From: PFJX01 sp044227325
GTDB lineage: Bacteria; Pseudomonadota; Gammaproteobacteria; Burkholderiales; Thiobacillaceae
DNA length: 64,000 bases
Direction: 5' to 3'
Assembly: GCA_044227325.1 (NCBI GenBank)
Contig: JBGAFI010000019.1
Span: forward strand, 13,495 to 77,494
In this document: positions 44,655-53,553 of the stretch, one piece after another
Layout of the letters: each line of letters starts with the position of its first letter
Position numbering within the stretch: position 1 is the first letter of the stretch
Made by a program: the position numbers and the translations under genes
The notes under the pieces: model-generated
What the model saw: the letters and a program-made list of their open reading frames with translations, nothing else
Database searches by the model: none
What the model was told of the DNA's origin: nothing

Positions 44655-47600
44655 TCAAGCCGCCGGTTTTTCCGATGCTTCGGCCGCCCCGCGCGGCCGA
44701 AGTGCTTTCCTGATCCAGCCCATCGCGTCGTCCACGTAGGTGAACAGCACCGGGATCACCAGCAGGCTGAGGAAGGTGGAGGTGATCAGGCCGCCGATGA
44801 CGACGATGGCCATGGGCGCGCGGAAGCTGGGATCGACGCCCAGCCCCAGGGCGATGGGCAGCATGCCGGCGCCCATGGCCAGGGTGGTCATGACGATGGG
44901 GCGGGCGCGCTTGGACGCCGCGTCCAGCAGGGCATCCCAGCGCGACAGGCCATGCGCCCGGCGCGCCAGGACGACGTAGTCGATGAGCAGGATGGAGTTC
45001 TTGGTGGCGATGCCCATGAGCATGATCAGGCCGATCATGGACGGCATGGACAGGGCGGTATGGGTCAGGAACAGGGCCAGGAAGGCGCCGGGAATGGACA
45101 GCACCAGCGCCGCGAGAATGGTCACCGGCTGCACGAAATCCCGGAACAACAGCACCAGCACCACGTAGATGCACATGACGCCGGTGGCCATGGCCAGGCC
45201 GAAGCTGTCGAACAGTTCGTTCATCGTCTCGGCATCGCCCACGCTGGTCACGCTCACGCCGGACGGCAGATGGGCCAGGCTGGGCAGGGCGTGGGCCTGC
45301 TTCTCCACCTCGCCCAGGGGCATGCCGTTCAACTCCACCTCGAAATTCACATTGCGCATGCGGTCGTAGCGGTCGATCTGGGCCGGCCCGCTGTCGATGG
45401 CCAGGCTGGCCACGTTGGACAGCGGCACCGGACCGCGCTCGCCCGGCACCGGCAGGCGCGCCAGCAGCGCCAGATCCTCCCGCGCCGAATCAGGCAGGCG
45501 CACCACCACGGGCACCTGGCGCTGGCTCAGGTTGAGCTTCGCCAGGCTCTGGTCGTAGTCGCCGGCGGTGGCGATCCGCAAGCTGTCGGCGATGGCTTCC
45601 GTGGTGACGCCCAGGTCGGCGGCGCGGGCCGTGTCGGGCCGCACGATCAATTCGGGCCGTGTCAGGCTGGCGCTGGAGGTGACGTTGCCGATGCCCGGCA
45701 GGGTGCGCAGATCCCGTTCCACCTTGTCGGCATGCTCGGCCAGCACGCGCCCGTCCTCCCCCGCCAGCACCAACACGAATTTCTCGTTGGAACCGCCCAG
45801 CCCCACCTTGACGCGCACGCCGGGCAATACCTCGAGGGCCTGGCGCAACTGGGTCTCGATGTCCTGCTTGCTGAGACCGCGGCGCTGGCTGCGATGGGTC
45901 AGGTTCAGGGTAAGCGTGGCCTTTCGCACTTCCGACGCCCCCAGGGATTCGAACGGATCGGCGCCCGAGCGGCCGCCGCCGATGGCGGTGTAGATCAGCT
46001 TCACATGGGGATTTTTCCGCACGAGTTCCCGCGCCTGTTGGGCGGCGGCGTAGCTCTGCGCGAAGGTGCTGCCGGGCGGCAGGGTCAGGCTCACCTGGGT
46101 CTGGGACAGGTCGTCCGGCGGGATGAAGCCGGTGGACAGATAGGGCAGAAGCGCGAAGGAACCGACGAAGAACGCCGCCGCCGCCAGGGTGGTGAGCACC
46201 CGGTGCTTCAGGCAGGCGCGCGCCCAGCCGCCGTAGATCTCCAGCCAGCGCGGCGGCTTCGAAGCCGCGTGGGGTTTGAGGATGTAGGCCGCCATCATGG
46301 GCGTGAGCAGACGCGCGACCACCAGGGAGAAGAACACGGCGATGGCCGCGGTCCAGCCGAACTGGACGAAGAACTTGCCGGCGACGCCGCTCATGAACGC
46401 GGTGGGCAGGAACACGGCGATGAGGGTGAACGTGGTGGCGATGACCGCCAGACCGATCTCGTCCGCCGCTTCCATGGCCGCCTGATAGGGCGTCTTGCCC
46501 ATGCGCAGATGGCGCATGATGTTCTCGATCTCGACGATGGCGTCGTCCACCAGGATGCCCACCACCAGGGACAGGGACAGCAGGGTCACCACGTTGATGG
46601 AAAAGCCCAGCCAGTGCATGGCCGCGAAGGCGGGAATCACGGACAGCGGCAACGCGGTCGCCGACACCAGGGTCGCGCGCCAGTCGCGCAGGAACAGCCA
46701 GACCACGAGGACCGCGAGGATCGCGCCCTCGTACAGCAGGGTCATGGAACCCTCGTAGTTCTCCACCACCGGATCGACGAAGTTGAACGCTTCGGCAATG
46801 ACGATATCCGGATGCGCCGCTTTCAGCCTCTCCAGGGCCGCGCGCACGCCCTCGGCGACTTCCACCTCCCCGGCGCCCCGGGAACGCACGATCTCGAAGC
46901 CCACCACCGCCTTGCCGTCGAGCAGGGCTGCGGAACGCCGTTCCGCCACCGTGTCGCTGACCTTCGCCACTTGATCGAGGCGGATGCGGCGACCATCGGA
47001 CAGGGCGATCTCCAAGGCCCCCAGCTCCTCGGCGCTTTGCACCGTGGCCAGGGTGCGCACCGCCTGCTCGCTGGACCCCAGGTCGGCGCGTCCGCCCGGC
47101 GACTCGCGCTGGGTCTGGCGCAAGCGGCGGGAGATGTCGGCGGCGCTGGCATTCAGCGCCAACAACCGGGCCGGGTCCAGCTCCACCCGCACTTCCCGGT
47201 TCACGCCGCCGACCCGGGACACCGCGCCCACGCCCTTCACCGCCAGCATGGCCTTGGCCACCTGGTTGTCGACGAACCAGGACAGGGCCTCGTCGTCCAT
47301 GCCGGGGCGTCCGGAGAACGCCCCTCCCTCACCCCCAGCCCCTCCCCCGGCGGGGGAGGGGAGCGTCGAGCCGCCTTCGGCGGGCCGGGGCAAGGAAGCC
47401 ACGGTGTAGGTCAGGATGGGCACGCCGGCCAGATCCACCTTGGCGATGACCGGGTCGAGCAAGTCTCCCGGCAGGTCGGAGCGGATGCGGGACACCGCGT
47501 CGCGCACGTCGTCCACCGCCTCCTGGGTGGGCTTCTCCAGTCGGAATTCCACCGTCACCACCACCACGCCGTCCTGCACCTTGGCGTAGATGTGCTTGAC

Positions 47601-47828
47601 CCCCTGGATGGTGGCCACCGAGTTCTCGATCTTGCGCGCCACCTCGGTTTCCAACTGGGCCGGCGCGGCGCCCGGCAGGGACGCGGTCACCGTCACCATG
47701 GGCAGATCGATGTCCGGGAAATTCTGGATCTTCATGGCGCGGAAGCCCATCAGGCCCAGCAGGGTGAGCATGATGAACAGCAGCACCCCGGGAATGGGGT
47801 TGCGGATGGACCAGGAGGAAACGTTCAT
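44655..47828 (-). CDS. RND efflux pump permease, HAE1 type
   Basis: A 1057-residue inner-membrane RND transporter with twelve helices and two large periplasmic loops. The helix-4 proton-relay motif V-G-I-L-V-D-D-A-I-V (about residue 430) and the G-F-I-P-x-x-D segment are present. It extrudes drugs, solvents or metabolites with the following adaptor; no outer-membrane factor is in the window. Residues 146-174 (L-P-R-P-A-E-G-G-S-T and onwards) are a Gly/Pro/Ala-rich insertion produced by a dispersed palindromic repeat, joining I-L-T-Y-T-V-A-S directly to P-G-M-D-D-E-A-L-S in homologues. Confidence 0.95.
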   Translation of the reverse strand: MNVSSWSIRNPIPGVLLFIMLTLLGLMGFRAMKIQNFPDIDLPMVTVTASLPGAAPAQLETEVARKIENSVATIQGVKHIYAKVQDGVVVVTVEFRLEKPTQEAVDDVRDAVSRIRSDLPGDLLDPVIAKVDLAGVPILTYTVASLPRPAEGGSTLPSPAGGGAGGEGGAFSGRPGMDDEALSWFVDNQVAKAMLAVKGVGAVSRVGGVNREVRVELDPARLLALNASAADISRRLRQTQRESPGGRADLGSSEQAVRTLATVQSAEELGALEIALSDGRRIRLDQVAKVSDTVAERRSAALLDGKAVVGFEIVRSRGAGEVEVAEGVRAALERLKAAHPDIVIAEAFNFVDPVVENYEGSMTLLYEGAILAVLVVWLFLRDWRATLVSATALPLSVIPAFAAMHWLGFSINVVTLLSLSLVVGILVDDAIVEIENIMRHLRMGKTPYQAAMEAADEIGLAVIATTFTLIAVFLPTAFMSGVAGKFFVQFGWTAAIAVFFSLVVARLLTPMMAAYILKPHAASKPPRWLEIYGGWARACLKHRVLTTLAAAAFFVGSFALLPYLSTGFIPPDDLSQTQVSLTLPPGSTFAQSYAAAQQARELVRKNPHVKLIYTAIGGGRSGADPFESLGASEVRKATLTLNLTHRSQRRGLSKQDIETQLRQALEVLPGVRVKVGLGGSNEKFVLVLAGEDGRVLAEHADKVERDLRTLPGIGNVTSSASLTRPELIVRPDTARAADLGVTTEAIADSLRIATAGDYDQSLAKLNLSQRQVPVVVRLPDSAREDLALLARLPVPGERGPVPLSNVASLAIDSGPAQIDRYDRMRNVNFEVELNGMPLGEVEKQAHALPSLAHLPSGVSVTSVGDAETMNELFDSFGLAMATGVMCIYVVLVLLFRDFVQPVTILAALVLSIPGAFLALFLTHTALSMPSMIGLIMLMGIATKNSILLIDYVVLARRAHGLSRWDALLDAASKRARPIVMTTLAMGAGMLPIALGLGVDPSFRAPMAIVVIGGLITSTFLSLLVIPVLFTYVDDAMGWIRKALRPRGAAEASEKPAA
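47324..47364. repeat. dispersed palindromic repeat inserted in the RND gene
   Basis: The CCCTCACCCCCAGCCCCTC segment followed by a 10-base arm stem (CCCCTCCCCC / GGGGGAGGGG) matches, in inverted orientation, the repeat at 53464-53506 in the rdgB-rph gap. Here it lies inside the RND permease frame and keeps it open, adding about 29 residues (87 bases, a multiple of 3). Confidence 0.85.
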
Positions 47829-47846
47829 GGCTGCGGTGACGCGGAT

Positions 47847-48941
47847 TCAGCGGGGCGCGGCATCCACCACGCGCACCAGATCGCCGTCGGCCAGGAAGGC
47901 GCCGCCGGAAGCCACCACGCGCGCGGCCGGGTCGAGGCCGCCGGCGATCTCGATGCGCTCGCCCCAGCGCCGGCCGATGCCCACCTTCACCAAGGCCACG
48001 CGGGAATCCGCGCCGACCCGGAGCACGTAGCTGAAACCGTCGCGCAACACCACCGCGCTCTGCGGCAGGGTCAGCCCGCGGGATCGACCGAGTTCGATGT
48101 CGCCCCGGGCGAACATGCCGGCCCGCGCCGCGCCGGGCACCGGCAGGTCCACGTAGACCAGGCCGTTGCGGGTCTGGGCGTCGACGGTGGGCGCGAGCAT
48201 GCGCACCCGGCCCTTGACCCGGGTACCGTCGGCCAGCTCGATGACCGTGGTCATGCCAGGCTTGAGCCGGGACAGGTCCGCCGCCGCGACTTCCGCGCGC
48301 CACTCCAGGCGGCCGCTCCGGATCAGCCGGAACAGCTCCTCGCCCGCCGCGGGCACCGCGCCCAGGGTGGCGCTCCGGGCCGAGATGACGCCATCGTCCG
48401 GCGCCACGACGCGGGTCTGCTGCAGGCGCACCTGGCGCGAACGCAAGGCCGCGCGCTGCGCCTCGACCCGGGCGCGCGCCGCGTTCTCCAGGGTGTCCGC
48501 CTGGGTCACCTTCTGTTCGCTGACGAAACCCTCGCCGCGCAACTCCCGCTGGCGGCGCGCGTCCGCCACCGCCTCGGCGAGATTGGCCTCCGCCTCCGCC
48601 AGCGCGGCGCGCGCTTCCGCCAGCTCGGCCTGCACGGTTTCCGGCGCGAAGCGGGCCAGCACCTGTCCCCGCTTGACCCGGTCGCCCACGTTGACCAGCA
48701 CCGCTTCCAGACGCAGGCCGCCGGTTTCCGCGCCGATGCGCGCCTCCTGCCAGGCGGCGATGTTGCCGTTCGCGCTGACGCGCAGGGGCAGTTCGGACAC
48801 GCGCGGCTGGACGACGGTCACCGTCAGCGCGGGCCGGGCCGGCGCGGCGGGCTTGCCGGTCTCGGCGCCGGCGCCGGGCGCCGCGAGGGCAAGGGCGGAC
48901 ACGAGCAGACAGGAGAGGAGACGAAGCGGATGGCTGGACAT
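47847..48941 (-). CDS. RND efflux periplasmic adaptor protein
   Basis: A 364-residue membrane-fusion protein (signal peptide 1-25, ending A-G-A-E). The lipoyl halves are seen as V-G-D-R-V-K-R-G-Q-V-L-A-R-F near residue 88 and R-V-V-A-P-D-D-G-V-I near 168, with a long coiled hairpin between them and a beta-barrel after. The start at 48941 replaces a longer frame that has no signal peptide. It is 18 bases before the permease gene. Confidence 0.93.
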   Translation of the reverse strand: MSSHPLRLLSCLLVSALALAAPGAGAETGKPAAPARPALTVTVVQPRVSELPLRVSANGNIAAWQEARIGAETGGLRLEAVLVNVGDRVKRGQVLARFAPETVQAELAEARAALAEAEANLAEAVADARRQRELRGEGFVSEQKVTQADTLENAARARVEAQRAALRSRQVRLQQTRVVAPDDGVISARSATLGAVPAAGEELFRLIRSGRLEWRAEVAAADLSRLKPGMTTVIELADGTRVKGRVRMLAPTVDAQTRNGLVYVDLPVPGAARAGMFARGDIELGRSRGLTLPQSAVVLRDGFSYVLRVGADSRVALVKVGIGRRWGERIEIAGGLDPAARVVASGGAFLADGDLVRVVDAAPR

Positions 48942-49014
48942 GGCTTTTGCTGAAGCCCGGTGGGGCGCCGCTCGGGTGAGGGGTGGACGCGGGCCGGGCG
49001 ATGGAATTCGCGGA

Positions 49015-49020
49015 ATTATA
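49015..49020 (-). promoter_or_regulatory. candidate -10 element of the RND pump operon
   Basis: TATAAT on the minus strand, 75 bases upstream of the adaptor start. The -35 region is not recognisable, so another regulator may be required. Confidence 0.35.
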
Positions 49021-49109
49021 GGGCGCGCCCCGGACAACGCATATTTCAGAAGCATCAAGGACGGCGGGGTGGGGAAAAGACCTTCATCAAGCGCCCGGGA
49101 CAAATAGGT

Positions 49110-50273
49110 TCAGTCCGCCAGGAACAATTGCAACAACTCGTTCAGGAAGCGGCGGCCGGCGGGACTGGGCCGGATCAGGTGCAAGTCACGCTCCAGCAGA
49201 CCGCGCTTTTGCGCCTCCGCCAGGGACGCTTCCGCGACGGCGATGGACAGGCCGGTGCGCGCCTCGAACAGGCGCGGCTCGAAGCCCTGGTTCAGGCGCA
49301 GGGCGTTCATCATGAATTCGAACACCCGGTCGTCCCGGTCCAGGTCGCGCCGTTCCGACAAGTGATCCGCGCTGTCCGGGGCGAAGGAGGCTTCCAGATA
49401 GGCCTTGGGATGCTTGACCCGGGCCTGGCGCTCGATGCGGTCATGGAAGGACAGCTTGCCGTGGGCGCCGGCGCCGATGCCCAGGTAGTCGCCGAAGGTC
49501 CAGTAATTGAGGTTATGGCGGCAGCGGTGGTCGCGGCGGGCGAAGGCCGAGGTTTCGTAGTGTTCGTAGCCCGCCGCGCCCAGGCTGTCCTCCACCAAAG
49601 CCTGCATGTCCGCCGCCAGGTCGTCGTCGGGCAGCGCGGGCGGGTGGGCGGCGAACGGGGTGTTGGGCTCCAGGGTCAGGTGATAGGCGGAGAGATGGGG
49701 CGGCGCCAGGGCCAGGGCGGCGTCCAGGTCGCGGCGCAGGTCGTCCATGTCTTGCCCGGGCAGGGCGTACATCAGGTCCAGGTTCACTTCCTCGAACAAG
49801 TCCAGGGCCGCCGCCGCCGCCGCCCTTGCTTCCTGGTCGTCGTGGATGCGGCCCAGGGCCTTCAGGTGGGCTGGGTTGAAGCTCTGGATGCCCAGGGACA
49901 GACGGTTCACGCCCGCGTCCCGGAAACCTCGGAAGCGGGCCGCCTCGAAGGTGCCCGGATTCGCCTCCAGGGTGATTTCCGCGACGGGCGACACCCGCAA
50001 CAGGGTGCGGACACCGATCAACAGCCGGTCGATGGCCCGCGGCGCGAACAAGCTGGGCGTGCCGCCGCCGATGAAGATGCTGACGATTTCCCGGCCCCAG
50101 ATCTGGGGCACGGTCTGCTCCAGATCGCGCAGGAGGGCATCCAGATAAGCGGTCTCGGGAATTTCGTCGCGCGCCGCGTGGGAATTGAAGTCGCAATAAG
50201 GACACTTGCGCACGCACCAGGGAATGTGGACATACAGGGCAAGGGGCGGCGGCGTTTCCAGGCGGCCGTCCAT
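49110..50273 (-). CDS. hemW: radical SAM heme chaperone HemW
   Basis: A 387-residue radical SAM protein. The cluster motif C-V-R-K-C-P-Y-C-D-F-N-S places Cys20, Cys24 and Cys27, followed by I-G-G-G-T-P-S. It inserts or traffics heme, and is often misannotated as coproporphyrinogen oxidase. HemN-type enzymes carry extra N-terminal features absent here. The start at 50273 is preferred because it gives the family's usual spacing; an ATG at 50315 would add 14 residues into the divergent gene's promoter. Confidence 0.92.
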   Translation of the reverse strand: MDGRLETPPPLALYVHIPWCVRKCPYCDFNSHAARDEIPETAYLDALLRDLEQTVPQIWGREIVSIFIGGGTPSLFAPRAIDRLLIGVRTLLRVSPVAEITLEANPGTFEAARFRGFRDAGVNRLSLGIQSFNPAHLKALGRIHDDQEARAAAAAALDLFEEVNLDLMYALPGQDMDDLRRDLDAALALAPPHLSAYHLTLEPNTPFAAHPPALPDDDLAADMQALVEDSLGAAGYEHYETSAFARRDHRCRHNLNYWTFGDYLGIGAGAHGKLSFHDRIERQARVKHPKAYLEASFAPDSADHLSERRDLDRDDRVFEFMMNALRLNQGFEPRLFEARTGLSIAVAEASLAEAQKRGLLERDLHLIRPSPAGRRFLNELLQLFLAD

Positions 50274-50293
50274 CAGGACGGCGCCGACAGCCC

Positions 50294-50299
50294 TATAAT
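50294..50299 (+). promoter_or_regulatory. -10 element of the kinase/REC-TPR operon
   Basis: TATAAT lies 30 bases upstream of the kinase ATG in the gap shared with hemW. The -35 box is weak. Confidence 0.4.
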
Positions 50300-50329
50300 T
50301 TGCCGGGTCAATCACCGGGATACGCCTCC

Positions 50330-51022
50330 ATGCACGAAGCCGGACCGAAGCTGGACATCTCCACCTTTCTGCTTTCCTCCATTCATGACATGAAGAACTC
50401 CATGGGCGTGATGGCGGCCTATCTTTCCGACGCCCTCGCCGCCCGGGAGGAGACCAGCGGCGTCGCGCGGGAAAAGACCGCCCAGGCCTTGTACGAGGCG
50501 CAACGGGTCACCGACCACCTGATCCAGCTCCTGGCCATCTACAAGATCGACCAGGAATTCTACCCGTTCGACCCCCAGGACCACGCCCTCGTGGACCTGG
50601 CCCAGGAAGCCCTGGCCCGGGTCATGGACCTGGCCGACCTGAAAGGCATCGAGCTGGACTGCGATTGCGGCGACGACATCTACGGCTGGTTCGATTACGA
50701 ACTGGTGTTCGGCGTGGTGGTGCAGGCCTTGCACAACGCCCTGCGCTACGCGAAGCGCCGCGTCATGCTGACGGTCAAGGCCCACGCATCCGGCGTGCGC
50801 ATCCGCGTGGAGGACGACGGTCCCGGCTACCCGGATTTCCTGCTGGCCCAGGGCAACGGCGCGGAACGGGGCATCAGCCACGAAACCGGCAGCACCGGCC
50901 TGGGTCTCTTCTTCGCCGGCGTGGTCGCCGGCATGCACAAGGGCGCGGGCCGCACCGGCGGCATCCGCCTGGAAAACGGTGGCGGACTCGGCGGCGGCTG
51001 CTTCCTGCTGGAACTGCCATGA
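50330..51022 (+). CDS. small cytoplasmic histidine kinase
   Basis: A 230-residue kinase without a membrane or sensor domain. The probable phosphoacceptor His19 is in S-S-I-H-D-M-K-N-S at the N-terminus (HisKA-like helix), and the HATPase_c domain shows A-L-H-N-A-L-R-Y-A (N box), V-E-D-D-G-P-G-Y (G1) and G-L-G-L-F-F (G2). It lacks an input domain, so it must sense through partners or through the following response-regulator protein, with which it overlaps by 4 bases. Unlike most kinases it lies beside hemW and rdgB rather than with its target genes. Confidence 0.85.
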   Translation: MHEAGPKLDISTFLLSSIHDMKNSMGVMAAYLSDALAAREETSGVAREKTAQALYEAQRVTDHLIQLLAIYKIDQEFYPFDPQDHALVDLAQEALARVMDLADLKGIELDCDCGDDIYGWFDYELVFGVVVQALHNALRYAKRRVMLTVKAHASGVRIRVEDDGPGYPDFLLAQGNGAERGISHETGSTGLGLFFAGVVAGMHKGAGRTGGIRLENGGGLGGGCFLLELP

Positions 51023-52734
51023 TCAAGCCCCCGCCCCCCAAACCCAAGCTGAACGACAACAGTTTCCTCATCGTCGAGGACTACGAAGGCATGCGCGGCA
51101 TCCTGCGCGACATACTGTCCAAGGGCGGCGCCAGCAAGATCACCTTCGCGGCCAACGGCCAGGACGCCATCGCCCTGCTCGAGCGGCACAGCTACGACGC
51201 GGTGCTGTGCGACCTGCACCTGGGCAAGGGCCTGAACGGTCAGCAGATCCTGGAGGAGGCGCGTCACCGCCAGTTGCTGCCGCCCCAGGCGGTCTGGCTC
51301 ATGGTCAGCTCCGAGAAGGCCGCGGAAATGGTCACCGGCACGGTGGAATCGCGGCCGGACGACTACCTGATCAAACCCATCACGGAGACCCTGCTGTTCA
51401 CCCGCCTGGTACGCCAGATGGGGCGCAAGAAAATCCTCGCGCCCATCGAACAGGCCATGCGCGACCGGGAATATCTGAAGGCCCTGAACCTCACCGAAGC
51501 CCAGTTGACCCAGGCCAATCCCCATGCCTGGGATCTCAAACGCCTGAAAGCGGACCTGGCCCTGCACACCGGCAACCACACCCACGCCCGGGATGTCTTC
51601 ATGGAGGCCCTGAGCCAGCGCGACCTGCCCTGGGCCCACCTGGGCCTGGCCAAGATCCATTTCCTGGAAGGCCATTACGACGACGCCAAGCGCGAACTGG
51701 AACAGGTCACCAAGGGCAACCGGGCCTACCTGGAAGCCCACGACTGGCTGGCCAAGACCCTGGACAAGCTGGGCGACCTGGACGGCGCCCAGGAGGTGCT
51801 CACCCGGGCGCTCACCACCTCGCCCCGCGCGCCCCTGCGCCAGGGCCACCTGGGCGAGGTCGCCTACCGGCGCGGCGATTTCAAGACCGCGGTCCTGGCG
51901 TTTCAGCGCAGTGTGGAACTGGCGCGCATGACGCCCCTGAAATCCTCCGATCCCTACCTGTGGCTATCCCGCGCCAATCTGGCCCTGGGCAGCAAGGATG
52001 AGGCCTTGCGCGCCCTCTCCGAGCTCGCCATCGACCTGCGCGAGGACAGCACCGCGCGCTTGCTGTCCCGGGCCATGGAAATCCCGGTCCGGCTGCAGAG
52101 CGGAGAGCGGGATCGGGCGGAAAAACTGGCCGTCGAACTGGCGCCCGAGCTGAAGAGCCAGGCCCACGAGCTGCCCCCCGAAGCCTTGCTCGACCTCGCC
52201 CCGCCCCTCATGACCCTGGGCGACAAGGCCACCGCCGAATCCCTGCTGACGAGTCTTGTCGGCAACAACCACGAGCATCCCGAATACCTGGAACGGGCCC
52301 AGGCCGTCTACGCCCAGGCCGGCCTGGCGCAGGAAGGCCGCGAGGTGGTCAGCCGCACCACCCGCGCCGCCGTCGACGCCATGAACCACGGCGTGAAGCT
52401 CGCCCGGGAAGGCAAGCTGGACGACGCCATCGCCCTCACCCGGGTCGCCCGGGAACGCATGCCCAACAACCCCCGCCTGCTGCTCAACCACGCCTACCTG
52501 CTCATCGCCTGGATGGAGAAAAACGGCCGCGACATCAGCATCGCCCTGGAAGCCCGCGGCTGTATCGAAAACGCCCGGCGGCTGAAACCCAGCGAGAAAC
52601 GGGCGGGGGAACTGATGACCAAGCTGGAGCAATCGATCCGGCATACGGAATCAACCGGCCATGCTCCACACGATGCCCGAATAAATCATTTTCTAAAGGA
52701 CAAGTGGAAATCGAAAGACCTTCTGGACGCATAA
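51019..52734 (+). CDS. response regulator with REC domain and TPR array
   Basis: A 571-residue protein. The N-terminal receiver domain (about 14-130) has acidic residues Glu20/Asp21, phosphoacceptor Asp65 in L-C-D-L-H-L-G and Lys119. Helical TPR-type repeats follow (about 150-540), such as H-L-G-L-A-K-I-H-F-L-E-G-H-Y-D-D-A-K. There is no DNA-binding domain, so output is by protein interaction. The VieB-type REC-TPR proteins are comparable. Translation is coupled to the kinase. Confidence 0.9.
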   Translation: MIKPPPPKPKLNDNSFLIVEDYEGMRGILRDILSKGGASKITFAANGQDAIALLERHSYDAVLCDLHLGKGLNGQQILEEARHRQLLPPQAVWLMVSSEKAAEMVTGTVESRPDDYLIKPITETLLFTRLVRQMGRKKILAPIEQAMRDREYLKALNLTEAQLTQANPHAWDLKRLKADLALHTGNHTHARDVFMEALSQRDLPWAHLGLAKIHFLEGHYDDAKRELEQVTKGNRAYLEAHDWLAKTLDKLGDLDGAQEVLTRALTTSPRAPLRQGHLGEVAYRRGDFKTAVLAFQRSVELARMTPLKSSDPYLWLSRANLALGSKDEALRALSELAIDLREDSTARLLSRAMEIPVRLQSGERDRAEKLAVELAPELKSQAHELPPEALLDLAPPLMTLGDKATAESLLTSLVGNNHEHPEYLERAQAVYAQAGLAQEGREVVSRTTRAAVDAMNHGVKLAREGKLDDAIALTRVARERMPNNPRLLLNHAYLLIAWMEKNGRDISIALEARGCIENARRLKPSEKRAGELMTKLEQSIRHTESTGHAPHDARINHFLKDKWKSKDLLDA

Positions 52735-52806
52735 CCGCGATCGTCGACAACACGCGCAGCCTGGGCTGACGAAGCAAGCCCGACGCCCTCCCCGGCCTCC
52801 TTGCCC

Positions 52807-52833
52807 GTTGGGCTGCGCGGTGCTCAGCCCAAC
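52807..52833. repeat. inverted repeat between convergent genes
   Basis: GTTGGGCTG (52807-52815) pairs with CAGCCCAAC (52825-52833), ending directly at the rdgB stop. This GTTGGGCTG hairpin type is commonly dispersed in betaproteobacterial genomes. It may terminate both convergent transcripts. Confidence 0.65.
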
Positions 52834-53421
52834 CTACGCGGCCCGCAGCTTCTCCACCAGCGCCTGCAAGGCCTGCCCCCGGTGGCTGACCGCGTTCTTC
52901 TCGTCCTGGTCCAGTTCGGCGCCGGTCTTGCCGAATTGGGGGACGAGGAAATAGGGGTCGTAGCCGAAGCCGCCGTCGCCCCGGGGTTCGTCGATGATCT
53001 CGCCGTGCCAGGCACCCTCGGCGATGATGGGCTGGGGGTCGTCCGGATAGCGCACGTAGACCATGACGCAGTAATAGTGGGCCTTGCGGTTGACCTGGCC
53101 TTGCAGGGATTCGATCAGCTTCTGGTTGTTGCGCTCGTCGGATTTCGGTTCGCCGGCGAAGCGGGCGGAGTAGACGCCGGGGGCGCCGTTGAGGGCGTCG
53201 ACGCAGATGCCCGAGTCGTCGGCGAGGGCGGGCAGGCCGGTGTGGGCGGAGGCGTGGCGGGCCTTGGCGATGCAGTTCTCGACGAAGGTGACGTGAGGTT
53301 CCGGGCATTCCGGCACGCCGAACGCGCCCTGGGGCATGGCTTCGATGTCCAGGGGTTCCAGGATGCGGGATATCTCGCGCAGCTTGCCGGCGTTGTTGGA
53401 GGCGATGACGATCTTCTTCAT
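52834..53421 (-). CDS. rdgB: XTP/dITP diphosphatase (non-canonical purine NTPase)
   Basis: A 195-residue Ham1/RdgB enzyme that removes deaminated purine nucleotides. I-A-S-N-N-A-G-K-L near the N-terminus, the L-A-D-D-S-G-I loop and S-H-R-G-Q-A near the end are family motifs. It follows rph in the order rph-rdgB. Confidence 0.96.
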   Translation of the reverse strand: MKKIVIASNNAGKLREISRILEPLDIEAMPQGAFGVPECPEPHVTFVENCIAKARHASAHTGLPALADDSGICVDALNGAPGVYSARFAGEPKSDERNNQKLIESLQGQVNRKAHYYCVMVYVRYPDDPQPIIAEGAWHGEIIDEPRGDGGFGYDPYFLVPQFGKTGAELDQDEKNAVSHRGQALQALVEKLRAA

Positions 53422-53463
53422 GGCGGTGTCCTGAACGTGAAAGTCGCGCAGCGACTTCTCAAA

Positions 53464-53506
53464 GCTCCCCTCTCCCGTGTGCGGGAGAGGGGCTGGGGGT
53501 GAGGGA
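53464..53506. repeat. dispersed palindromic repeat in the rdgB-rph gap
   Basis: CCCCTCTCCCG (53467-53477), loop TGTG, CGGGAGAGGGG (53482-53492), then CTGGGGGTGAGGGA. The same element in reverse orientation lies in the RND permease gene at 47324-47364. Here it is intergenic and could act as a hairpin barrier between rph and rdgB. Confidence 0.85.
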
Positions 53507-53553
53507 AACGGGCATGGCTTTCATGCTTTCAGGTTCGTGCAAAGCCATGCCCG

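Noticed and set aside
44952..48953. A very long plus-strand open frame (1333 codons) opposite the RND pump
   Set aside because: It is the antisense shadow of two well-supported genes in high-GC DNA; the composition is His/Gln/Arg/Gly-rich without domains.
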